64,000 bases of DNA from JBEKTW01 sp963727845 (GCA_963727845.1 CAVSHI010000003.1:310001-374000); one strand, 5' to 3'; shown: positions 17,672-27,209, counted from the first letter of the stretch. Notes: a model not told the origin generated them from the sequence alone. Translations and numbers: made by a program.

Positions 17672-18309
17672 CCGAGCAGAGCAAGAATTGCATTATTGAT
17701 CCGGTCGACGCTCCCCGACGCATCGACTGTCCGCAGCAGTCCAAAACGCTTATAATACTCCTTGACCGGCGCTGTTGACACTGCATAGACCTTCAGCCGA
17801 GAACGGACGGTTTCGGGCTCATCGTCGCCACGCTGATAAAGTTGACCGCCGCAGGAAGGACACTTTTTGGGTTCTTTCAGCGAATCCCCGACGAGGCTGT
17901 AGATTTTTCCGCACGCGCGGCAAGTCCTACGGCTACTCAATCGCCGGACCACCTCCTCGTCTCCAATTTCCATGCTGACCACGGCATCAAGTCGCAGCTC
18001 CAGCTCATCGAGCAATTTTGTGAGTGCCTCCGCCTGCGGGATGGTCCGTGGAAATCCGTCAAGAATGAATCCCTGCCGGGTTCTGTCCGTCTTCAACAGG
18101 CCGCGGATAAGGCCGATCATAATATCATCGGAAACGAGTTGCCCGGCGTCCATAATTTCTTTTGCTTTGCGGCCCAGCTCCGAGCCCTCCGAGGCAGCTT
18201 CCCGCAGCATATCGCCCGTCGAAATATGGAGGATCGACAATTTCGCAGAGAGTAACTTCGCCTGGGTTCCCTTCCCAACTCCCGGCGGTCCGAAAATAAT
18301 GATTCGCAT
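17668..18309 (-). CDS. adk: Adenylate kinase
   Basis: A 213-residue kinase that balances AMP, ADP and ATP. GPPGVGKGTQAKLL at residues 7-20 is the P-loop, followed by STGDMLREA and GFPRTIPQAEAL. The lid (about 125-165) holds two Cys pairs, CRAC and CPSC, the zinc-finger lid seen in many bacteria. The length is standard. RBS AGGAGG stands just before the ATG. It lies between the M1 peptidase and the phosphodiesterase in the long minus-strand run. Confidence 0.97.
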   Translation of the reverse strand: MRIIIFGPPGVGKGTQAKLLSAKLSILHISTGDMLREAASEGSELGRKAKEIMDAGQLVSDDIMIGLIRGLLKTDRTRQGFILDGFPRTIPQAEALTKLLDELELRLDAVVSMEIGDEEVVRRLSSRRTCRACGKIYSLVGDSLKEPKKCPSCGGQLYQRGDDEPETVRSRLKVYAVSTAPVKEYYKRFGLLRTVDASGSVDRINNAILALLG

Positions 18310-18335
18310 AAGCGTCCCTCCTAAATTAAGAGTTC

Positions 18336-20766
18336 TTAATGCTGTGATCCCTGGATTCTTTCTATGGAATCCTGGGCCGACTTAACAAGCCTTGCATCGG
18401 TCTCGGTCCTGGCGCTCTCCTCGAGCGGTTCGATGGCGCGCCTGTCCCCGAGCGTCCCGAGGATGTCGATAGTAGACCGGCGTATATGAATGCTTGGGTC
18501 GTGCAGCATGGTTATGAGATAATCCACGACGTCCGCGCGCTGCTTCCAGATGCGTCCGAGCAAACCCAGGCATTCCACGCGGAGGCTTTGATCGTTGCCA
18601 TATGTGCTGAACGATTTGATCGTGCCCAGCGCATCCTCGTCTCCCAGACCTGAAAGAACGCGCAGCGCGGCGGAACGAATGACTTCATGATTTGAATTCC
18701 GCTGCAACGCCGCGGAGCAATAAGTTCTGACATTCGCCGAATCCACTTTCGCGAGCATGGACAATGCCGAGGCCGCCACGGAATAGCTCGAATCACGCTC
18801 AAATGCATCTTTGAGGTTCTCCACTACTTTGGCGCCCTTGAAATTGCCGAGCGCTGTTACAGCCGCCTGCCGTACCCGCGCGTCTTTATCCCGACACGCC
18901 CGGACAAGTTTGTCCATCGTTTCGGATTGTTTCGTATCGCCAAGCGCGTACACTGCATTCCGGCGAACCTCCCAGAACGGATCCGATGCAGCCGCTTTCG
19001 CAAGCACTTCCGTCACATTCGCGGAGTCGACGTAGCTTCGCAACCCGTTGATCGCAAGAATCCGATCCACTCCCTCGGTGGCATGCTTCAGCTGGAACAT
19101 CCATTCATCGGGAGTTTTTTCAAAATCGACTTTCTTCAGTATCCAACTCCCCTTGTCGAAAATGACCAACTGCGGCCTCGAAGCGGCGGGGAATGAGTAC
19201 TGGTCGTCAGCTTGCGAAACCGTTATGCGGTACGTGCGCGGCATTCCATCGACCCACACTTCCACATCCACCGGAGTCCTGAACAAGCCCGTGAGCGAAT
19301 CGACCGTTTGGGTTTGCCGGACCGTAAGCTGGAGAGTTCTGGCGGCCTCATTCCAGGAAGACCTGACGAAAAACTCCGGGTAGCCTGCCTTGTACAGCCA
19401 CTCGTCGAAAAACCAGTAGAGGTTATACCCGGTCGCCTCTTCAATCGCGACTTTTAAATCATTCGTTTCGACGTTTTGAAAAGCGAATTTGTGAGCGTAA
19501 TGATTCATGGACTTCCAGAACAGATCATCCCCGAGAATGAACCGGAGCATGTGCAACGTGCATGCCCCCTTGCCATAGATATGATTGTCAAAAAGATCCA
19601 TTGGATTGACGTACCGGTTCCACACCGTCGGGCGACAGACGTTCAGCGACATCGGTAAGAACGAGGCCTTGCTGCGTGTCGAGGATCATTTTCTCGGCCT
19701 CATCGTGCCCCTTATCGTATTCCTCAAAGAGAATGTCAAAGTATGTGGCAAAGCCCTCGTTCAGCCAGGCATGGCTCCAGTCCCGGCAGGTCAGCAAATC
19801 GCCCCACCACTGATGCGCGAGCTCGTGCGCGACGAGTCCGTCGCTGGATTCCGTGAGATGTGCCCGCTCGTCGTGAATCGTCCAATCTGTGAGCGTCACC
19901 GCGCTCACATTTTCCATCCCGCCGAACATAAAGTCATGCACGACCGTTTGCGCGAATTTTTCCCACGGATAGTTATATCCTATTTTCCTCGAGAAGAAAT
20001 CTATCATCTTCGGCGTCTTGCTGAACGACAGCATCCCGATATCTTTCTGACTCTTGTACACATAATTCGAGATGGGAAGCTGTCCCCATGCATCCTTCAG
20101 GTCGACATACTCCCCCACCACCAATGAAATGAGATACGAGGAATGCGGTTTCCCTTCGAACCAGTGGTAGGTGGCCTTGTGGTTCTCTTTGTCGTGTTTC
20201 ACGTCGATCAGCCTCCCGTTGCTGATGGCTGTGAAACGGTCATTCACCGTGACGATCATTTCGCTCGTCGATTTGTCGTTGGGGAAGTCATAACACGGGA
20301 ACCAGTAATGATTGTCCAGGTTCTCTCCCTGAGTCCAGATCTGCCATTGATGATCGGGAGCGCCGCTGTCCGGTTGAATAAAGTAAATCCCCTTCTTCGG
20401 CGATGAGAGACGGTAGGAAATATTAAGCGTCAGCGTGTCCAATCTCTCAAACAGTTTTCGCGTTGGCACGAAAAGCGTGTCATCCGTTTGATGAAAATTC
20501 AATGGACGGCCGTTCGCGGTCACACTGACAATATTCATTTCACCGGCATCAATCCGTACCGTATCGAGTTTCGGGCGAAGTGCGACGAGCCTGATGCTCA
20601 CATCCCCGACGCACGTTTTCGCTATTTCATCGAGCTCAAGATTGAGGCGGTAATGCACCACGTGGTAGGTTCGCTCGCGCTCAAAATGTTCCGTCGGAGT
20701 TTGTTTCTCCGTTGCCGAGAGCACGGAGAAGACACAGAAGGAAGCCAATAGATACTTACGGATCAT
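18336..20766 (-). CDS. M1 family aminopeptidase with HEAT-repeat C-terminus, frameshifted
   Basis: Two overlapping frames (19588-20766 and 18336-19652) make one exported M1 metallopeptidase of about 810 residues. The first part has a signal peptide (MIRKYLLASFCVFSVLSA), the substrate motif GGMENVSA and the zinc site HELAHQWWGD with NEGFATYF. The second begins in the middle of the thermolysin-like domain and continues into HEAT repeats (for example DPFWEVRRNAVYALGD and DKDARVRQAAVTALGN). One extra base near 19636-19641 breaks the frame; removing it gives VAERCRPTVWNRYV. It could be a sequencing error or a pseudogene. Confidence 0.88.
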
Positions 20767-20776
20767 AGAAACCGGG

Positions 20777-21913
20777 TTATGAGATGGGGGAATATTGGAG
20801 CGATGGAATCGTCGAGGCTCGCCGTTTCTGCACAGCTCGGACAGCGAGCTGACCGCATGCCGCGTCAATATCTTCGCCTGCGCTACTGCGCACAAATACC
20901 GCAACACGGGCAACGCGAAGTTTGCGGACGAACTCATCGATCCGCGCCGGCGATGCCGGCCTGAGCGTTGCCGAAAAACTCCCGGGGCGTGTTACCCCGA
21001 CTACGTGAAAAGGAATGATGTTGATTTTGCACTGGAGAGTTTTCGAAAGTCTGACAAGCCGTTCAATGTCTTCGTCGCGATCGTTGAACCCGCCGAAAAG
21101 AATGTATTCAAACGTTACCGGTCGTTTCACCTTCCGGCAATAATACCGCACTGCGTCGAGAAGTTCGTCAAGGCCGTATTTTTTATTCACCGGCATCAAA
21201 TCCGTCCTGAGTCCATCGTCAAGCGTATGGAGCGAAACCGCCAGCTTCACCTTCCGGCGCTCATCCGCCATCTGCCGGATTCCGGGCACCCACCCCGCTG
21301 TCGATACTGTTATGCGGCGAGGGGCAATCCTCATGCCCGTCGTTATGATCTCAATGGATTTCATGACGTTCTCATAATTCAGGAATGGTTCACCCATGCC
21401 CATGTACACGAGGTTGGTCACCTTCTCGCCGCAGATTCTCTTTACCTGCAAAACCTGGTCGACAATTTCGCCCGGTGTGAGGTTCCTGAGAAAACCCATC
21501 GTCGCCGTCGCGCAGAATGTGCAGTCCAGCGGGCAACCGGCCTGCGTCGAAATGCAGAGCGTCAACCGTTTCTGCTCTTCATTATCCTCCGCATCGGAAC
21601 CATTGAACGAGGTTCTCGGCGGGATCAGCACCGTCTCGATCCGTTTGCCATCCGAAAGCTCGAAGAGGAACTTTGTCGTACCGTCCTGGCCGGACTCCTG
21701 AACCCGAACAAGTCCCATGGAACCGATTGTTGCACTCAATTCAAGTTTCCTCCGGAACGATGTGGAAATAGACGTCATCCCGGTGAACGAGGGTGCTTCC
21801 TTTGCGTATAACCAATCGAAAAGTTGTCTGCCGCGATACCTGGGTTCGCCGCTCGCAACCGCGAACTCTTCCAGTTCCTTAAGTGTCAGGCCTTTAAGAT
21901 TCTTTGTCTGCAT
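20777..21913 (-). CDS. rlmN: 23S rRNA (adenine-2503-C2)-methyltransferase
   Basis: A 378-residue radical SAM methyltransferase acting on 23S rRNA A2503 and some tRNAs. The 4Fe-4S motif is CPLDCTFCATATMGF (about 128-142). The SAM-binding GMGEPFLNYENV and the C-terminal GEDIDAACGQL, which includes the second catalytic Cys, are present. The N-terminus LTLKELEEFAVASGEPRYRG is the usual accessory domain. The tail after GQLAVRAVQKRR is about 15 residues longer than typical. It is followed by the M1 peptidase after 10 bases. Confidence 0.96.
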   Translation of the reverse strand: MQTKNLKGLTLKELEEFAVASGEPRYRGRQLFDWLYAKEAPSFTGMTSISTSFRRKLELSATIGSMGLVRVQESGQDGTTKFLFELSDGKRIETVLIPPRTSFNGSDAEDNEEQKRLTLCISTQAGCPLDCTFCATATMGFLRNLTPGEIVDQVLQVKRICGEKVTNLVYMGMGEPFLNYENVMKSIEIITTGMRIAPRRITVSTAGWVPGIRQMADERRKVKLAVSLHTLDDGLRTDLMPVNKKYGLDELLDAVRYYCRKVKRPVTFEYILFGGFNDRDEDIERLVRLSKTLQCKINIIPFHVVGVTRPGSFSATLRPASPARIDEFVRKLRVARVAVFVRSSAGEDIDAACGQLAVRAVQKRRASTIPSLQYSPIS

Positions 21914-22054
21914 GTGGCAGATAAAATGTAAGAAAAGTGGCGATGGGAAGCAAAGGGAGGAGATGGGATTCGAGGTTTGAGATGCGAGGTTTGAGATAGG
22001 CTACAGAACCACGAGTCCGGCTTGGTCGGGATCCCGGATCGCTCGCCGGGCAGA

Positions 22055-22273
22055 TCATGTAATCTCGACAATTTTTTGCTTTGCCGTTGTTCCACGGAGA
22101 ATAGAGATGGCACGCTTCGGCCTCCCGAAATATTCAGCCAGGACCTCGACAACTTTTTCATTCGCCTTGTTGTTGACTGGCGGCGCGGTCACGCTCACGA
22201 GAAATGTATTGTCCCCGAGCGGCCTGACTTCGTTCTTTCGCGCATTCGGTTTCACGCGGATTGAGATTTTCAC
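22055..22273 (-). CDS. DUF167 (YggU) family protein
   Basis: A 72-residue protein of the YggU/DUF167 family, with ISIRVKPNARKNEV at the start, VTAPPVNNKANEKVVEVLAEYFG in the middle and the closing strand RGTTAKQKIVEI. The family fold is known but its function is not. It sits between rlmN and mqnA. The 140-bp gap after it, toward rlmN, contains a short GAGGTTTGAGAT direct repeat near 21970-21997 and no gene. Confidence 0.92.
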   Translation of the reverse strand: MKISIRVKPNARKNEVRPLGDNTFLVSVTAPPVNNKANEKVVEVLAEYFGRPKRAISILRGTTAKQKIVEIT

Positions 22274-22306
22274 AGCGGCACCTTTCCTGAGCCCCGGGAA
22301 CCCATA

Positions 22307-23116
22307 TCAATTCAGCATGACCGATGGAGGAAGCGGTTCGTCCCCGACCTTGTGAAACGTTACATTCGGGATATCCTTCAGGATGCCATGGTAATACGCC
22401 ATACGAAACAGCTCCCCTACTGAGTCGAGCGCTTCATCACTCAAATCGTATTCGAATTGCCCGAAGTATTCGAGATCGGCCGGTGGTATGATGTTCTCGA
22501 TATTTTTCTTGCCCGCCTCGGCGCTCTCGATCAGATAGGTCGTTTGTGCGGCAGTCAGTCCGCCTTCCCGTGTGACCCAAAAACCATGAACATAGGGCAG
22601 CCCCGTGAGGTCCATCCATTCATCCACGAGGTCAATCCTGTTCGATTTCCGTTCCATTGCCAGCGCAGCATCGCCGACAAGGAGTGTCGCATCGGCCTTT
22701 CTCAGGGAACCCTCGCCCGGGCCGGAGACCGGCACGATCCGGGGAGCGATGCCGTACTTTTCCTTCATGATCAAATGCGCAAGGACAATTTCCGACGTCG
22801 ATGCCACATCGACGGCGAGAGTTTCTATCCTGCGGAGATTCTCGTTGAACAACAATTCGATGGTTTTGCTGTCGCCGCGCGAAACCGCGCCGACACCCTG
22901 CACCACACGATACATCGCGTAATCTTTCGCATAGTCGATGGGAGATAAAAAAGCTCCGTCAAGTCGCTTTTGACGGAGCTCAAGTGCAAGAGCGCCAGTC
23001 CCGGTTTGACGGGATCTGAGAAGATCGAAGGGAGGCGACACACCTCTTGCCCGTTCAACCAGCCTGTGAAAGAGCGGTCGCGTGTAGAGATGGTCGATAA
23101 TCCCGAGCCGCAGCAC
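22307..23116 (-). CDS. mqnA: Chorismate dehydratase (futalosine menaquinone pathway)
   Basis: A 269-residue periplasmic-binding-protein-like enzyme of the MqnA/MqnD group. MqnA dehydrates chorismate to 3-enolpyruvyl-benzoate, the first step of menaquinone synthesis by the futalosine route. Supporting motifs are LDGAFLSPIDYAKD (substrate pocket), LLVGDAALAMER and DEWMDLTGLPYVHGFWV. No other pathway genes are in this window. It follows rplS by 3 bases. A hairpin with a T-run on the coding strand lies inside the gene near its start (22946-22980). Confidence 0.88.
   Translation of the reverse strand: MLRLGIIDHLYTRPLFHRLVERARGVSPPFDLLRSRQTGTGALALELRQKRLDGAFLSPIDYAKDYAMYRVVQGVGAVSRGDSKTIELLFNENLRRIETLAVDVASTSEIVLAHLIMKEKYGIAPRIVPVSGPGEGSLRKADATLLVGDAALAMERKSNRIDLVDEWMDLTGLPYVHGFWVTREGGLTAAQTTYLIESAEAGKKNIENIIPPADLEYFGQFEYDLSDEALDSVGELFRMAYYHGILKDIPNVTFHKVGDEPLPPSVMLN
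22946..22980 (-). terminator. Terminator-like hairpin inside the mqnA coding region
   Basis: On the minus strand, AGCTCCGTCAA pairs perfectly over 11 bases with TTGACGGAGCT around a 7-base loop, followed by TTTTTATC. It has the form of a Rho-independent terminator, yet encodes part of the mqnA protein (LRQKRLDGAFLS). It would lie about 135 bases into mqnA and could limit read-through from the ribosomal operon. This is a structural reading without thermodynamic calculation. Confidence 0.5.
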
Positions 23117-23119
23117 GGT

Positions 23120-23467
23120 TTATATTGATGCGGACGTTTTCTGGCGAATCTGCTTTGAGGCAAGTTCGCGCAGGTAGTACAACTTTGCGCGGCGAACACG
23201 GCCTGCTTTCACGACCTCGATCTTTGCGATCCTCGGCGAATGCAGCGGGAAGATGCGCTCCACGCCAACGCCGTTCGATATTTTCCTGACATTAAAAGTC
23301 GCTCCCAGCCCGGCGCCCCGCCTCGAAATGACAACACCCTGGAACTGCTGAATGCGTTCCTTGTCTCCTTCGATGACGCGCACATGGACATTGACCGTAT
23401 CTCCCGGATTAAATGCCGGGGAATCGGTTCGCTGGTACATCGCTTCGACTAATTTGAGCTTTTCCAT
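23120..23467 (-). CDS. rplS: 50S ribosomal protein L19
   Basis: A 115-residue L19 with SPAFNPGDTVNVHVRVIEGDKERIQ at the start and the family core FQGVVISRRGAG, GVGVERIFPLHSP and RRAKLYYLRE. L19 lies at the 30S-50S interface. It follows trmD in the standard rpsP-rimM-trmD-rplS order. Confidence 0.98.
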   Translation of the reverse strand: MEKLKLVEAMYQRTDSPAFNPGDTVNVHVRVIEGDKERIQQFQGVVISRRGAGLGATFNVRKISNGVGVERIFPLHSPRIAKIEVVKAGRVRRAKLYYLRELASKQIRQKTSASI

Positions 23468-23508
23468 CGTTGTGCTTCCTTCTTCTTTAGTGATCTCTAT
23501 TCAGTGTT

Positions 23509-24192
23509 TTACAAACCTTCTGACAGTAATTCGCTCCGGCGCAGTTTCGTTCTCTCTTTTCGCCGCTCCATGCGCCAGCGCTCGATTTCTTTGTGGTTGC
23601 CCGAGAGCAGGACATCCGGCACACCCAGGGACCGAAACACGGGCGGTCGAGTGTACTGCGGACAACCCAGGAGATCATCCTGAAACGAGTCGGTCAACAG
23701 CGATTCGCCATCGCCCAGTACGCCGGGGATCAACCGAACGACCGCGTCGATGACGACAAGCGCCGCAAGCTCACCGCCCGTCAGGACATAATCCCCGACC
23801 GAAATTTCCCTTGTTACGAGACCTTGGCGGACACGCTCATCGATTCCCTTGTAGTGTCCACACAGAAACATCAAATTCTTCTTCAACGATAGCTCGTTGG
23901 CAAGCTTTTGCTGGAACAGATCGCCGTCGGCGGTGAGATAAATCACTTCGTCATACGACCGTCGCGACTGCAAGTGCTCCACGCACTCGAATATCGGTTC
24001 CGGTTTGAGAACCATTCCCGCGCCCCCGCCGTACGGTACATCGTCAATCGTGTGATGCTTGTCCCGCGCGAACTTGCGCAGGTCATGAACACGGATCTGG
24101 ACAAGCTTCTTCCTCTTTGCCTGGCGGATCATGCTTTCATTAAGGGGGCTCCGGAGCAACTTCGGAAATCCGGTGACAACATCAATTCTCAT
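23509..24192 (-). CDS. trmD: tRNA (guanine-37-N1)-methyltransferase
   Basis: A 227-residue SPOUT methyltransferase modifying G37 of tRNAs. The deep-knot motifs PYGGGAGMVLKPEPIFE, FLCGHYKGIDERV and EISVGDYVLTGGELAALV are clear. Start 24192 is chosen because the MRIDVVTGFPKLL N-terminus fits and the ATG overlaps the rimM stop (ATGA). A reading frame to 24303 only adds sequence antisense to family expectation. Confidence 0.97.
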   Translation of the reverse strand: MRIDVVTGFPKLLRSPLNESMIRQAKRKKLVQIRVHDLRKFARDKHHTIDDVPYGGGAGMVLKPEPIFECVEHLQSRRSYDEVIYLTADGDLFQQKLANELSLKKNLMFLCGHYKGIDERVRQGLVTREISVGDYVLTGGELAALVVIDAVVRLIPGVLGDGESLLTDSFQDDLLGCPQYTRPPVFRSLGVPDVLLSGNHKEIERWRMERRKERTKLRRSELLSEGL

Positions 24193-24758
24193 GCGCCTTT
24201 GCCCGTTTTCTCTTTTTCGATCAGACCCTCGATCACATTGACGACGACCTTCCGCCCTTTCGTATCGACACTGCGGATAAATTGCTTCACTGCCGGTATC
24301 CAATGTTCTTTTTCGCCGTCCCTGACAACCCAGACATCCTGAGCCGGCAGCTTGAGCACGTCCGCGACTTCACCCAGAAAATTCCCATCATCCGACCACA
24401 CTTTGCAACCTACGATCTGGTCGACGAAGTACGTTCCCTTGCCGGGTTGCGCGACTTGCCGGCGGTCGCCGAACAAATATTTGCCCACAAGCTTTTCGGC
24501 AGCTGTCCGGTCGCCGATCGACCTGAATTTTACAAGAACAGACCGGCCCTGTCGCCGCACGTCCTCGACATCATACGACTCGTGTTCACGCAACGACGTG
24601 CCGACAAAAAAGTGCTGAAAGTCTCTTATTCGCTCTGGCGATTGCGTGTAAGAATGCACCGCGACATATCCCCGCACACCGAAGCATTTTGTAATCTTGC
24701 CCACAACATACGCGTGCTCAATTTCCAACTTACCCTGAGAATCACCGGTCACAGACAA
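24189..24758 (-). CDS. rimM: 16S rRNA processing protein RimM
   Basis: A 189-residue 30S maturation factor that binds S19. The N-terminal domain starts VVGKITKCFGVRGYVAV, and the C-terminal PRC-barrel shows KGTYFVDQIVGCKVWSDDGNFLGEVADVL. The final EKEHWIPAVKQFIRSVD is typical. It starts immediately after khpA and overlaps trmD by 4 bases, in the conserved ribosome-maturation operon. Confidence 0.95.
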   Translation of the reverse strand: MSVTGDSQGKLEIEHAYVVGKITKCFGVRGYVAVHSYTQSPERIRDFQHFFVGTSLREHESYDVEDVRRQGRSVLVKFRSIGDRTAAEKLVGKYLFGDRRQVAQPGKGTYFVDQIVGCKVWSDDGNFLGEVADVLKLPAQDVWVVRDGEKEHWIPAVKQFIRSVDTKGRKVVVNVIEGLIEKEKTGKGA

Positions 24759-24989
24759 CTACTCTTGCACCTCGACTCGCACTCTTTTGCCGTTCTTCCT
24801 TCCGACGGCGCTCGCAAGCGTACGCAAAGCAAAGGCTGTCCTTCCTTTCTTGCCGATGATCTTGCCGATATCGGGCTGGGCGACCTTCACCTTCAAGATG
24901 AGATCCTCATCCTTTGTTTCTTCCTCGATGACAACGTTTTCGGGCTGATCGACAAGCTGTTTCGCAATGTACTCGACGAATTCTTTCAT
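24759..24989 (-). CDS. khpA: KH domain RNA-binding protein KhpA (YlqC)
   Basis: A 76-residue single KH-domain protein with LILKVKVAQPDIGKIIGKKGRTAFALRT split around the GxxG loop GKKG. KhpA binds RNA and, in Gram-positive bacteria, partners with KhpB in cell-envelope control. Its place between rpsP and rimM is the common genomic location. Confidence 0.95.
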   Translation of the reverse strand: MKEFVEYIAKQLVDQPENVVIEEETKDEDLILKVKVAQPDIGKIIGKKGRTAFALRTLASAVGRKNGKRVRVEVQE

Positions 24990-25074
24990 GGACCCTCCAT
25001 GGTTTCAGCTGTGGAACAACGACAGTTAACGTTAACTAGAGTTTTTGTGTTATTACATTCTTAGGGTCGATTCT

Positions 25075-25617
25075 TCAAGCGCCTGCTGCCGGCGCCGGTT
25101 CGGCTGCAGGGGCTGCCGGTGCCGGTTCGGCAACAGGGGCTGCCGGCGTCGGTTCGGCAACAGGGGCTGCCGGCGTCGGTTCGGCGGCGGGGGCTGCCGG
25201 TGCTGACGCCGCTGGTGCCGCTGGAGCTTCGGCGGCCGCCTTCTTCTTGCGTGCTGCCTTACGCCGCGCTTTCTTTTCCTTCTCCCGGGTCAGTTTGTCA
25301 GCCTGGAGCGCCTGCCACTTCTCGAGCTCGACGACAATTGTCTGCTCGTCAACTCCCTTTTTGACCAGACTCCATTTGAGCCACAAGCCCTTGCGCTGCA
25401 AGAGACTGCGCAGCGTGTCCGTCGGCTGCGCACCCCGCTTCAGCCACAGGAAGAGGCGCGTCTCATTGACTTCGATGAGTACGGGTTGCGCCAGGGGATG
25501 GTAGGAACCCAGCGACTCAATGATTTTACCTTCACGCGACGCCTGAGAATCCGTCGCAACAATCTTGTACATCGGCTGCTTTTTCTTTCCTATTCGCCGC
25601 AATCGTAGTTTGACCAA
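25075..25617 (-). CDS. rpsP: 30S ribosomal protein S16 with Ala/Pro repeat tail
   Basis: The first 80 residues are a normal S16: VKLRLRRIGKKKQPMYKIV, GSYHPLAQPV, LWLKRGAQPTDTLRSLL. The protein is 180 residues, about double the usual size. After a Lys/Arg-rich helix (about 110-125) it ends in a low-complexity tail with a 9-residue period, AEPTPAAPV, encoded by 27-base direct repeats at about 25077-25200. The tail is probably disordered and exposed on the 30S surface. Repeat number may vary by slippage. Confidence 0.95.
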   Translation of the reverse strand: MVKLRLRRIGKKKQPMYKIVATDSQASREGKIIESLGSYHPLAQPVLIEVNETRLFLWLKRGAQPTDTLRSLLQRKGLWLKWSLVKKGVDEQTIVVELEKWQALQADKLTREKEKKARRKAARKKKAAAEAPAAPAASAPAAPAAEPTPAAPVAEPTPAAPVAEPAPAAPAAEPAPAAGA

Positions 25618-25661
25618 AACTCTCTACTCCTTATGTTGATGGTATACGTTTATTGAAAATT

Positions 25662-26987
25662 CTACACCGGCAACTGCATGCCGCGCAGCGCCTGGGGTAT
25701 CTTGCCTTTTGAAAACTTTTTCATCATTTTTTGCATCTCATCGAATTGCTTCAAGACCTTATTGACCTCCTGCACGGACGTCCCGCTTCCCCGTGCGATG
25801 CGACGCCTTCGCTCACCGCTGATAATGTGGGGCTTCTGGCGCTCCTCTCTCGTCATGGACTGGATAATGGCCTCAACATGGACTAGGGCATCATCGCCGA
25901 TTTGCATGTTCGACGGCATCCTGTTCATCCCGGGGATCATGCCCAGTACCTGCTGGAGCGGCCCCATTTTTTTTATCTCCTGAATCTGGTCAAAAAAATC
26001 TTCGAATGTAAATTGCGCTTTCCGGAATTTCTCTTCCATCTTGCGCGCTGTCTGCTCGTCAACCTGCTGCTGGACCTTTTCGACAAGCGTCACAACATCA
26101 CCCATCCCGAGTATGCGCGATGCCATCCGGTCGGGATGGAATGCCTCGAGGGCATCAAGTTTTTCGCCGACTCCGATGAACTTGATCGGCTTGTTCACAA
26201 CGGCACAGATGGACAGCGCGGCGCCCCCGCGCGTGTCGCCGTCGAGCTTCGTCAGTACGATCCCGTCGAAATCAAGACGGTCGTGGAAAGCTCTCGCGCT
26301 ATTGACGGCATCCTGGCCAGTCATTGAATCCACCACAAAAAGAATCTCGTGCGGGGTAACCTTCGCCTTGATTGTTTCCACCTCGCGCATCATCTCTTCG
26401 TCGACATGCAAACGGCCGGCGCTGTCGATGATCACAACGTCGCGGGCCGACTTTCGGGCATGGTCGATCGAGCCTACTGCAATTTCCACGGCGCTGTGTT
26501 CCCGATCTATGACCACGGGAACCTGGATTTCCTTGCCCAGGATTTCCAATTGGTCGATCGCGGCAGGACGGTGCGTGTCCGCGGCGACCAGGAGCGGGAA
26601 ATGCCCCTTGCCCTTGAGTGTGTTTGCAAGCTTCGCACAGAACGTCGTTTTTCCGGAACCCTGCAATCCCGCCACAAGAATGACGGTCGGCGGCGTAGGA
26701 GAAAAATGAATTTCAGCGCGCGATGTTCCCAGGAGTTTTATGACCTCATCATGAATGATTTTGATGATGAGCTGGCCCGGAGTTATGCTTTGAAGAACCT
26801 CTTTGCCGACCGCCCGTCGCTGGACATCGTCGATAAACTTCTTGACGACCTTGTAGTTTACGTCCGCGTCGAGGAGCACCCTGCGCACTTCGCGGAGGGA
26901 TTCGGCGATATTTGCCTCGGTGATCTTGCCCTGGCCGCGAAGCTTCTTGAAAACGAGCTCTAATTTCTGACTTAGTTCTTCAAACAT
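25662..26987 (-). CDS. ffh: Signal recognition particle protein Ffh
   Basis: A 441-residue SRP GTPase that brings ribosomes to the membrane. The N domain is followed by the G domain with GLQGSGKTTFCAKLA (about 107-121), DTHRPAAIDQL, DSAGRLHVDEEMM and TKLDGDTRGGAAL. The C-terminal methionine-rich M domain includes GMIPGMNRMP and RRRRIARGSGTSVQEVN. No SRP RNA gene was recognised nearby. It is the first gene of the long minus-strand series. Confidence 0.97.
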   Translation of the reverse strand: MFEELSQKLELVFKKLRGQGKITEANIAESLREVRRVLLDADVNYKVVKKFIDDVQRRAVGKEVLQSITPGQLIIKIIHDEVIKLLGTSRAEIHFSPTPPTVILVAGLQGSGKTTFCAKLANTLKGKGHFPLLVAADTHRPAAIDQLEILGKEIQVPVVIDREHSAVEIAVGSIDHARKSARDVVIIDSAGRLHVDEEMMREVETIKAKVTPHEILFVVDSMTGQDAVNSARAFHDRLDFDGIVLTKLDGDTRGGAALSICAVVNKPIKFIGVGEKLDALEAFHPDRMASRILGMGDVVTLVEKVQQQVDEQTARKMEEKFRKAQFTFEDFFDQIQEIKKMGPLQQVLGMIPGMNRMPSNMQIGDDALVHVEAIIQSMTREERQKPHIISGERRRRIARGSGTSVQEVNKVLKQFDEMQKMMKKFSKGKIPQALRGMQLPV

Positions 26988-27150
26988 TAAGGCGCTGTTC
27001 GGCTGAAAAACATTTAAACGAGAAGAAATAGCGAGGTTTTAGTTTCCTCGACACAAAAAAGCAAGGTAATTTACGGAAAAAATCATAGGGAAGCAAAACA
27101 CGCGGTTTCACGGGACTGCCACGGACTGCCCTTCAATCGCACAGATTTCG

Positions 27151-27183
27151 ATAAAAAAAGCCCGACTAGCAATAGCCGGGCTT
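27151..27183 (-). terminator. Intrinsic terminator after the M6 protease gene
   Basis: On the minus strand, AAGCCCGGCTATTGCTAGTC continues into GGGCTTTTTTT, a GC-rich stem with a 7-base U tract. It lies 27 bases past the stop at 27210. An almost identical terminator with the same flank follows another T9SS gene at 40452-40486. The rest of 26988-27209 holds no gene. Confidence 0.85.
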
Positions 27184-27209
27184 GGATTTCTGCTTGATCC
27201 GCGGAGGAG

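Noticed and set aside
20795..21811. Long + strand open frame of 338 codons
   Set aside because: It is antisense to rlmN, whose radical SAM motifs are clear; the frame has Arg/His-rich, family-less sequence.
25119..25364. + strand frames with repeated QQGLPASVR-like units
   Set aside because: They are the antisense reading of the S16 repeat tail.
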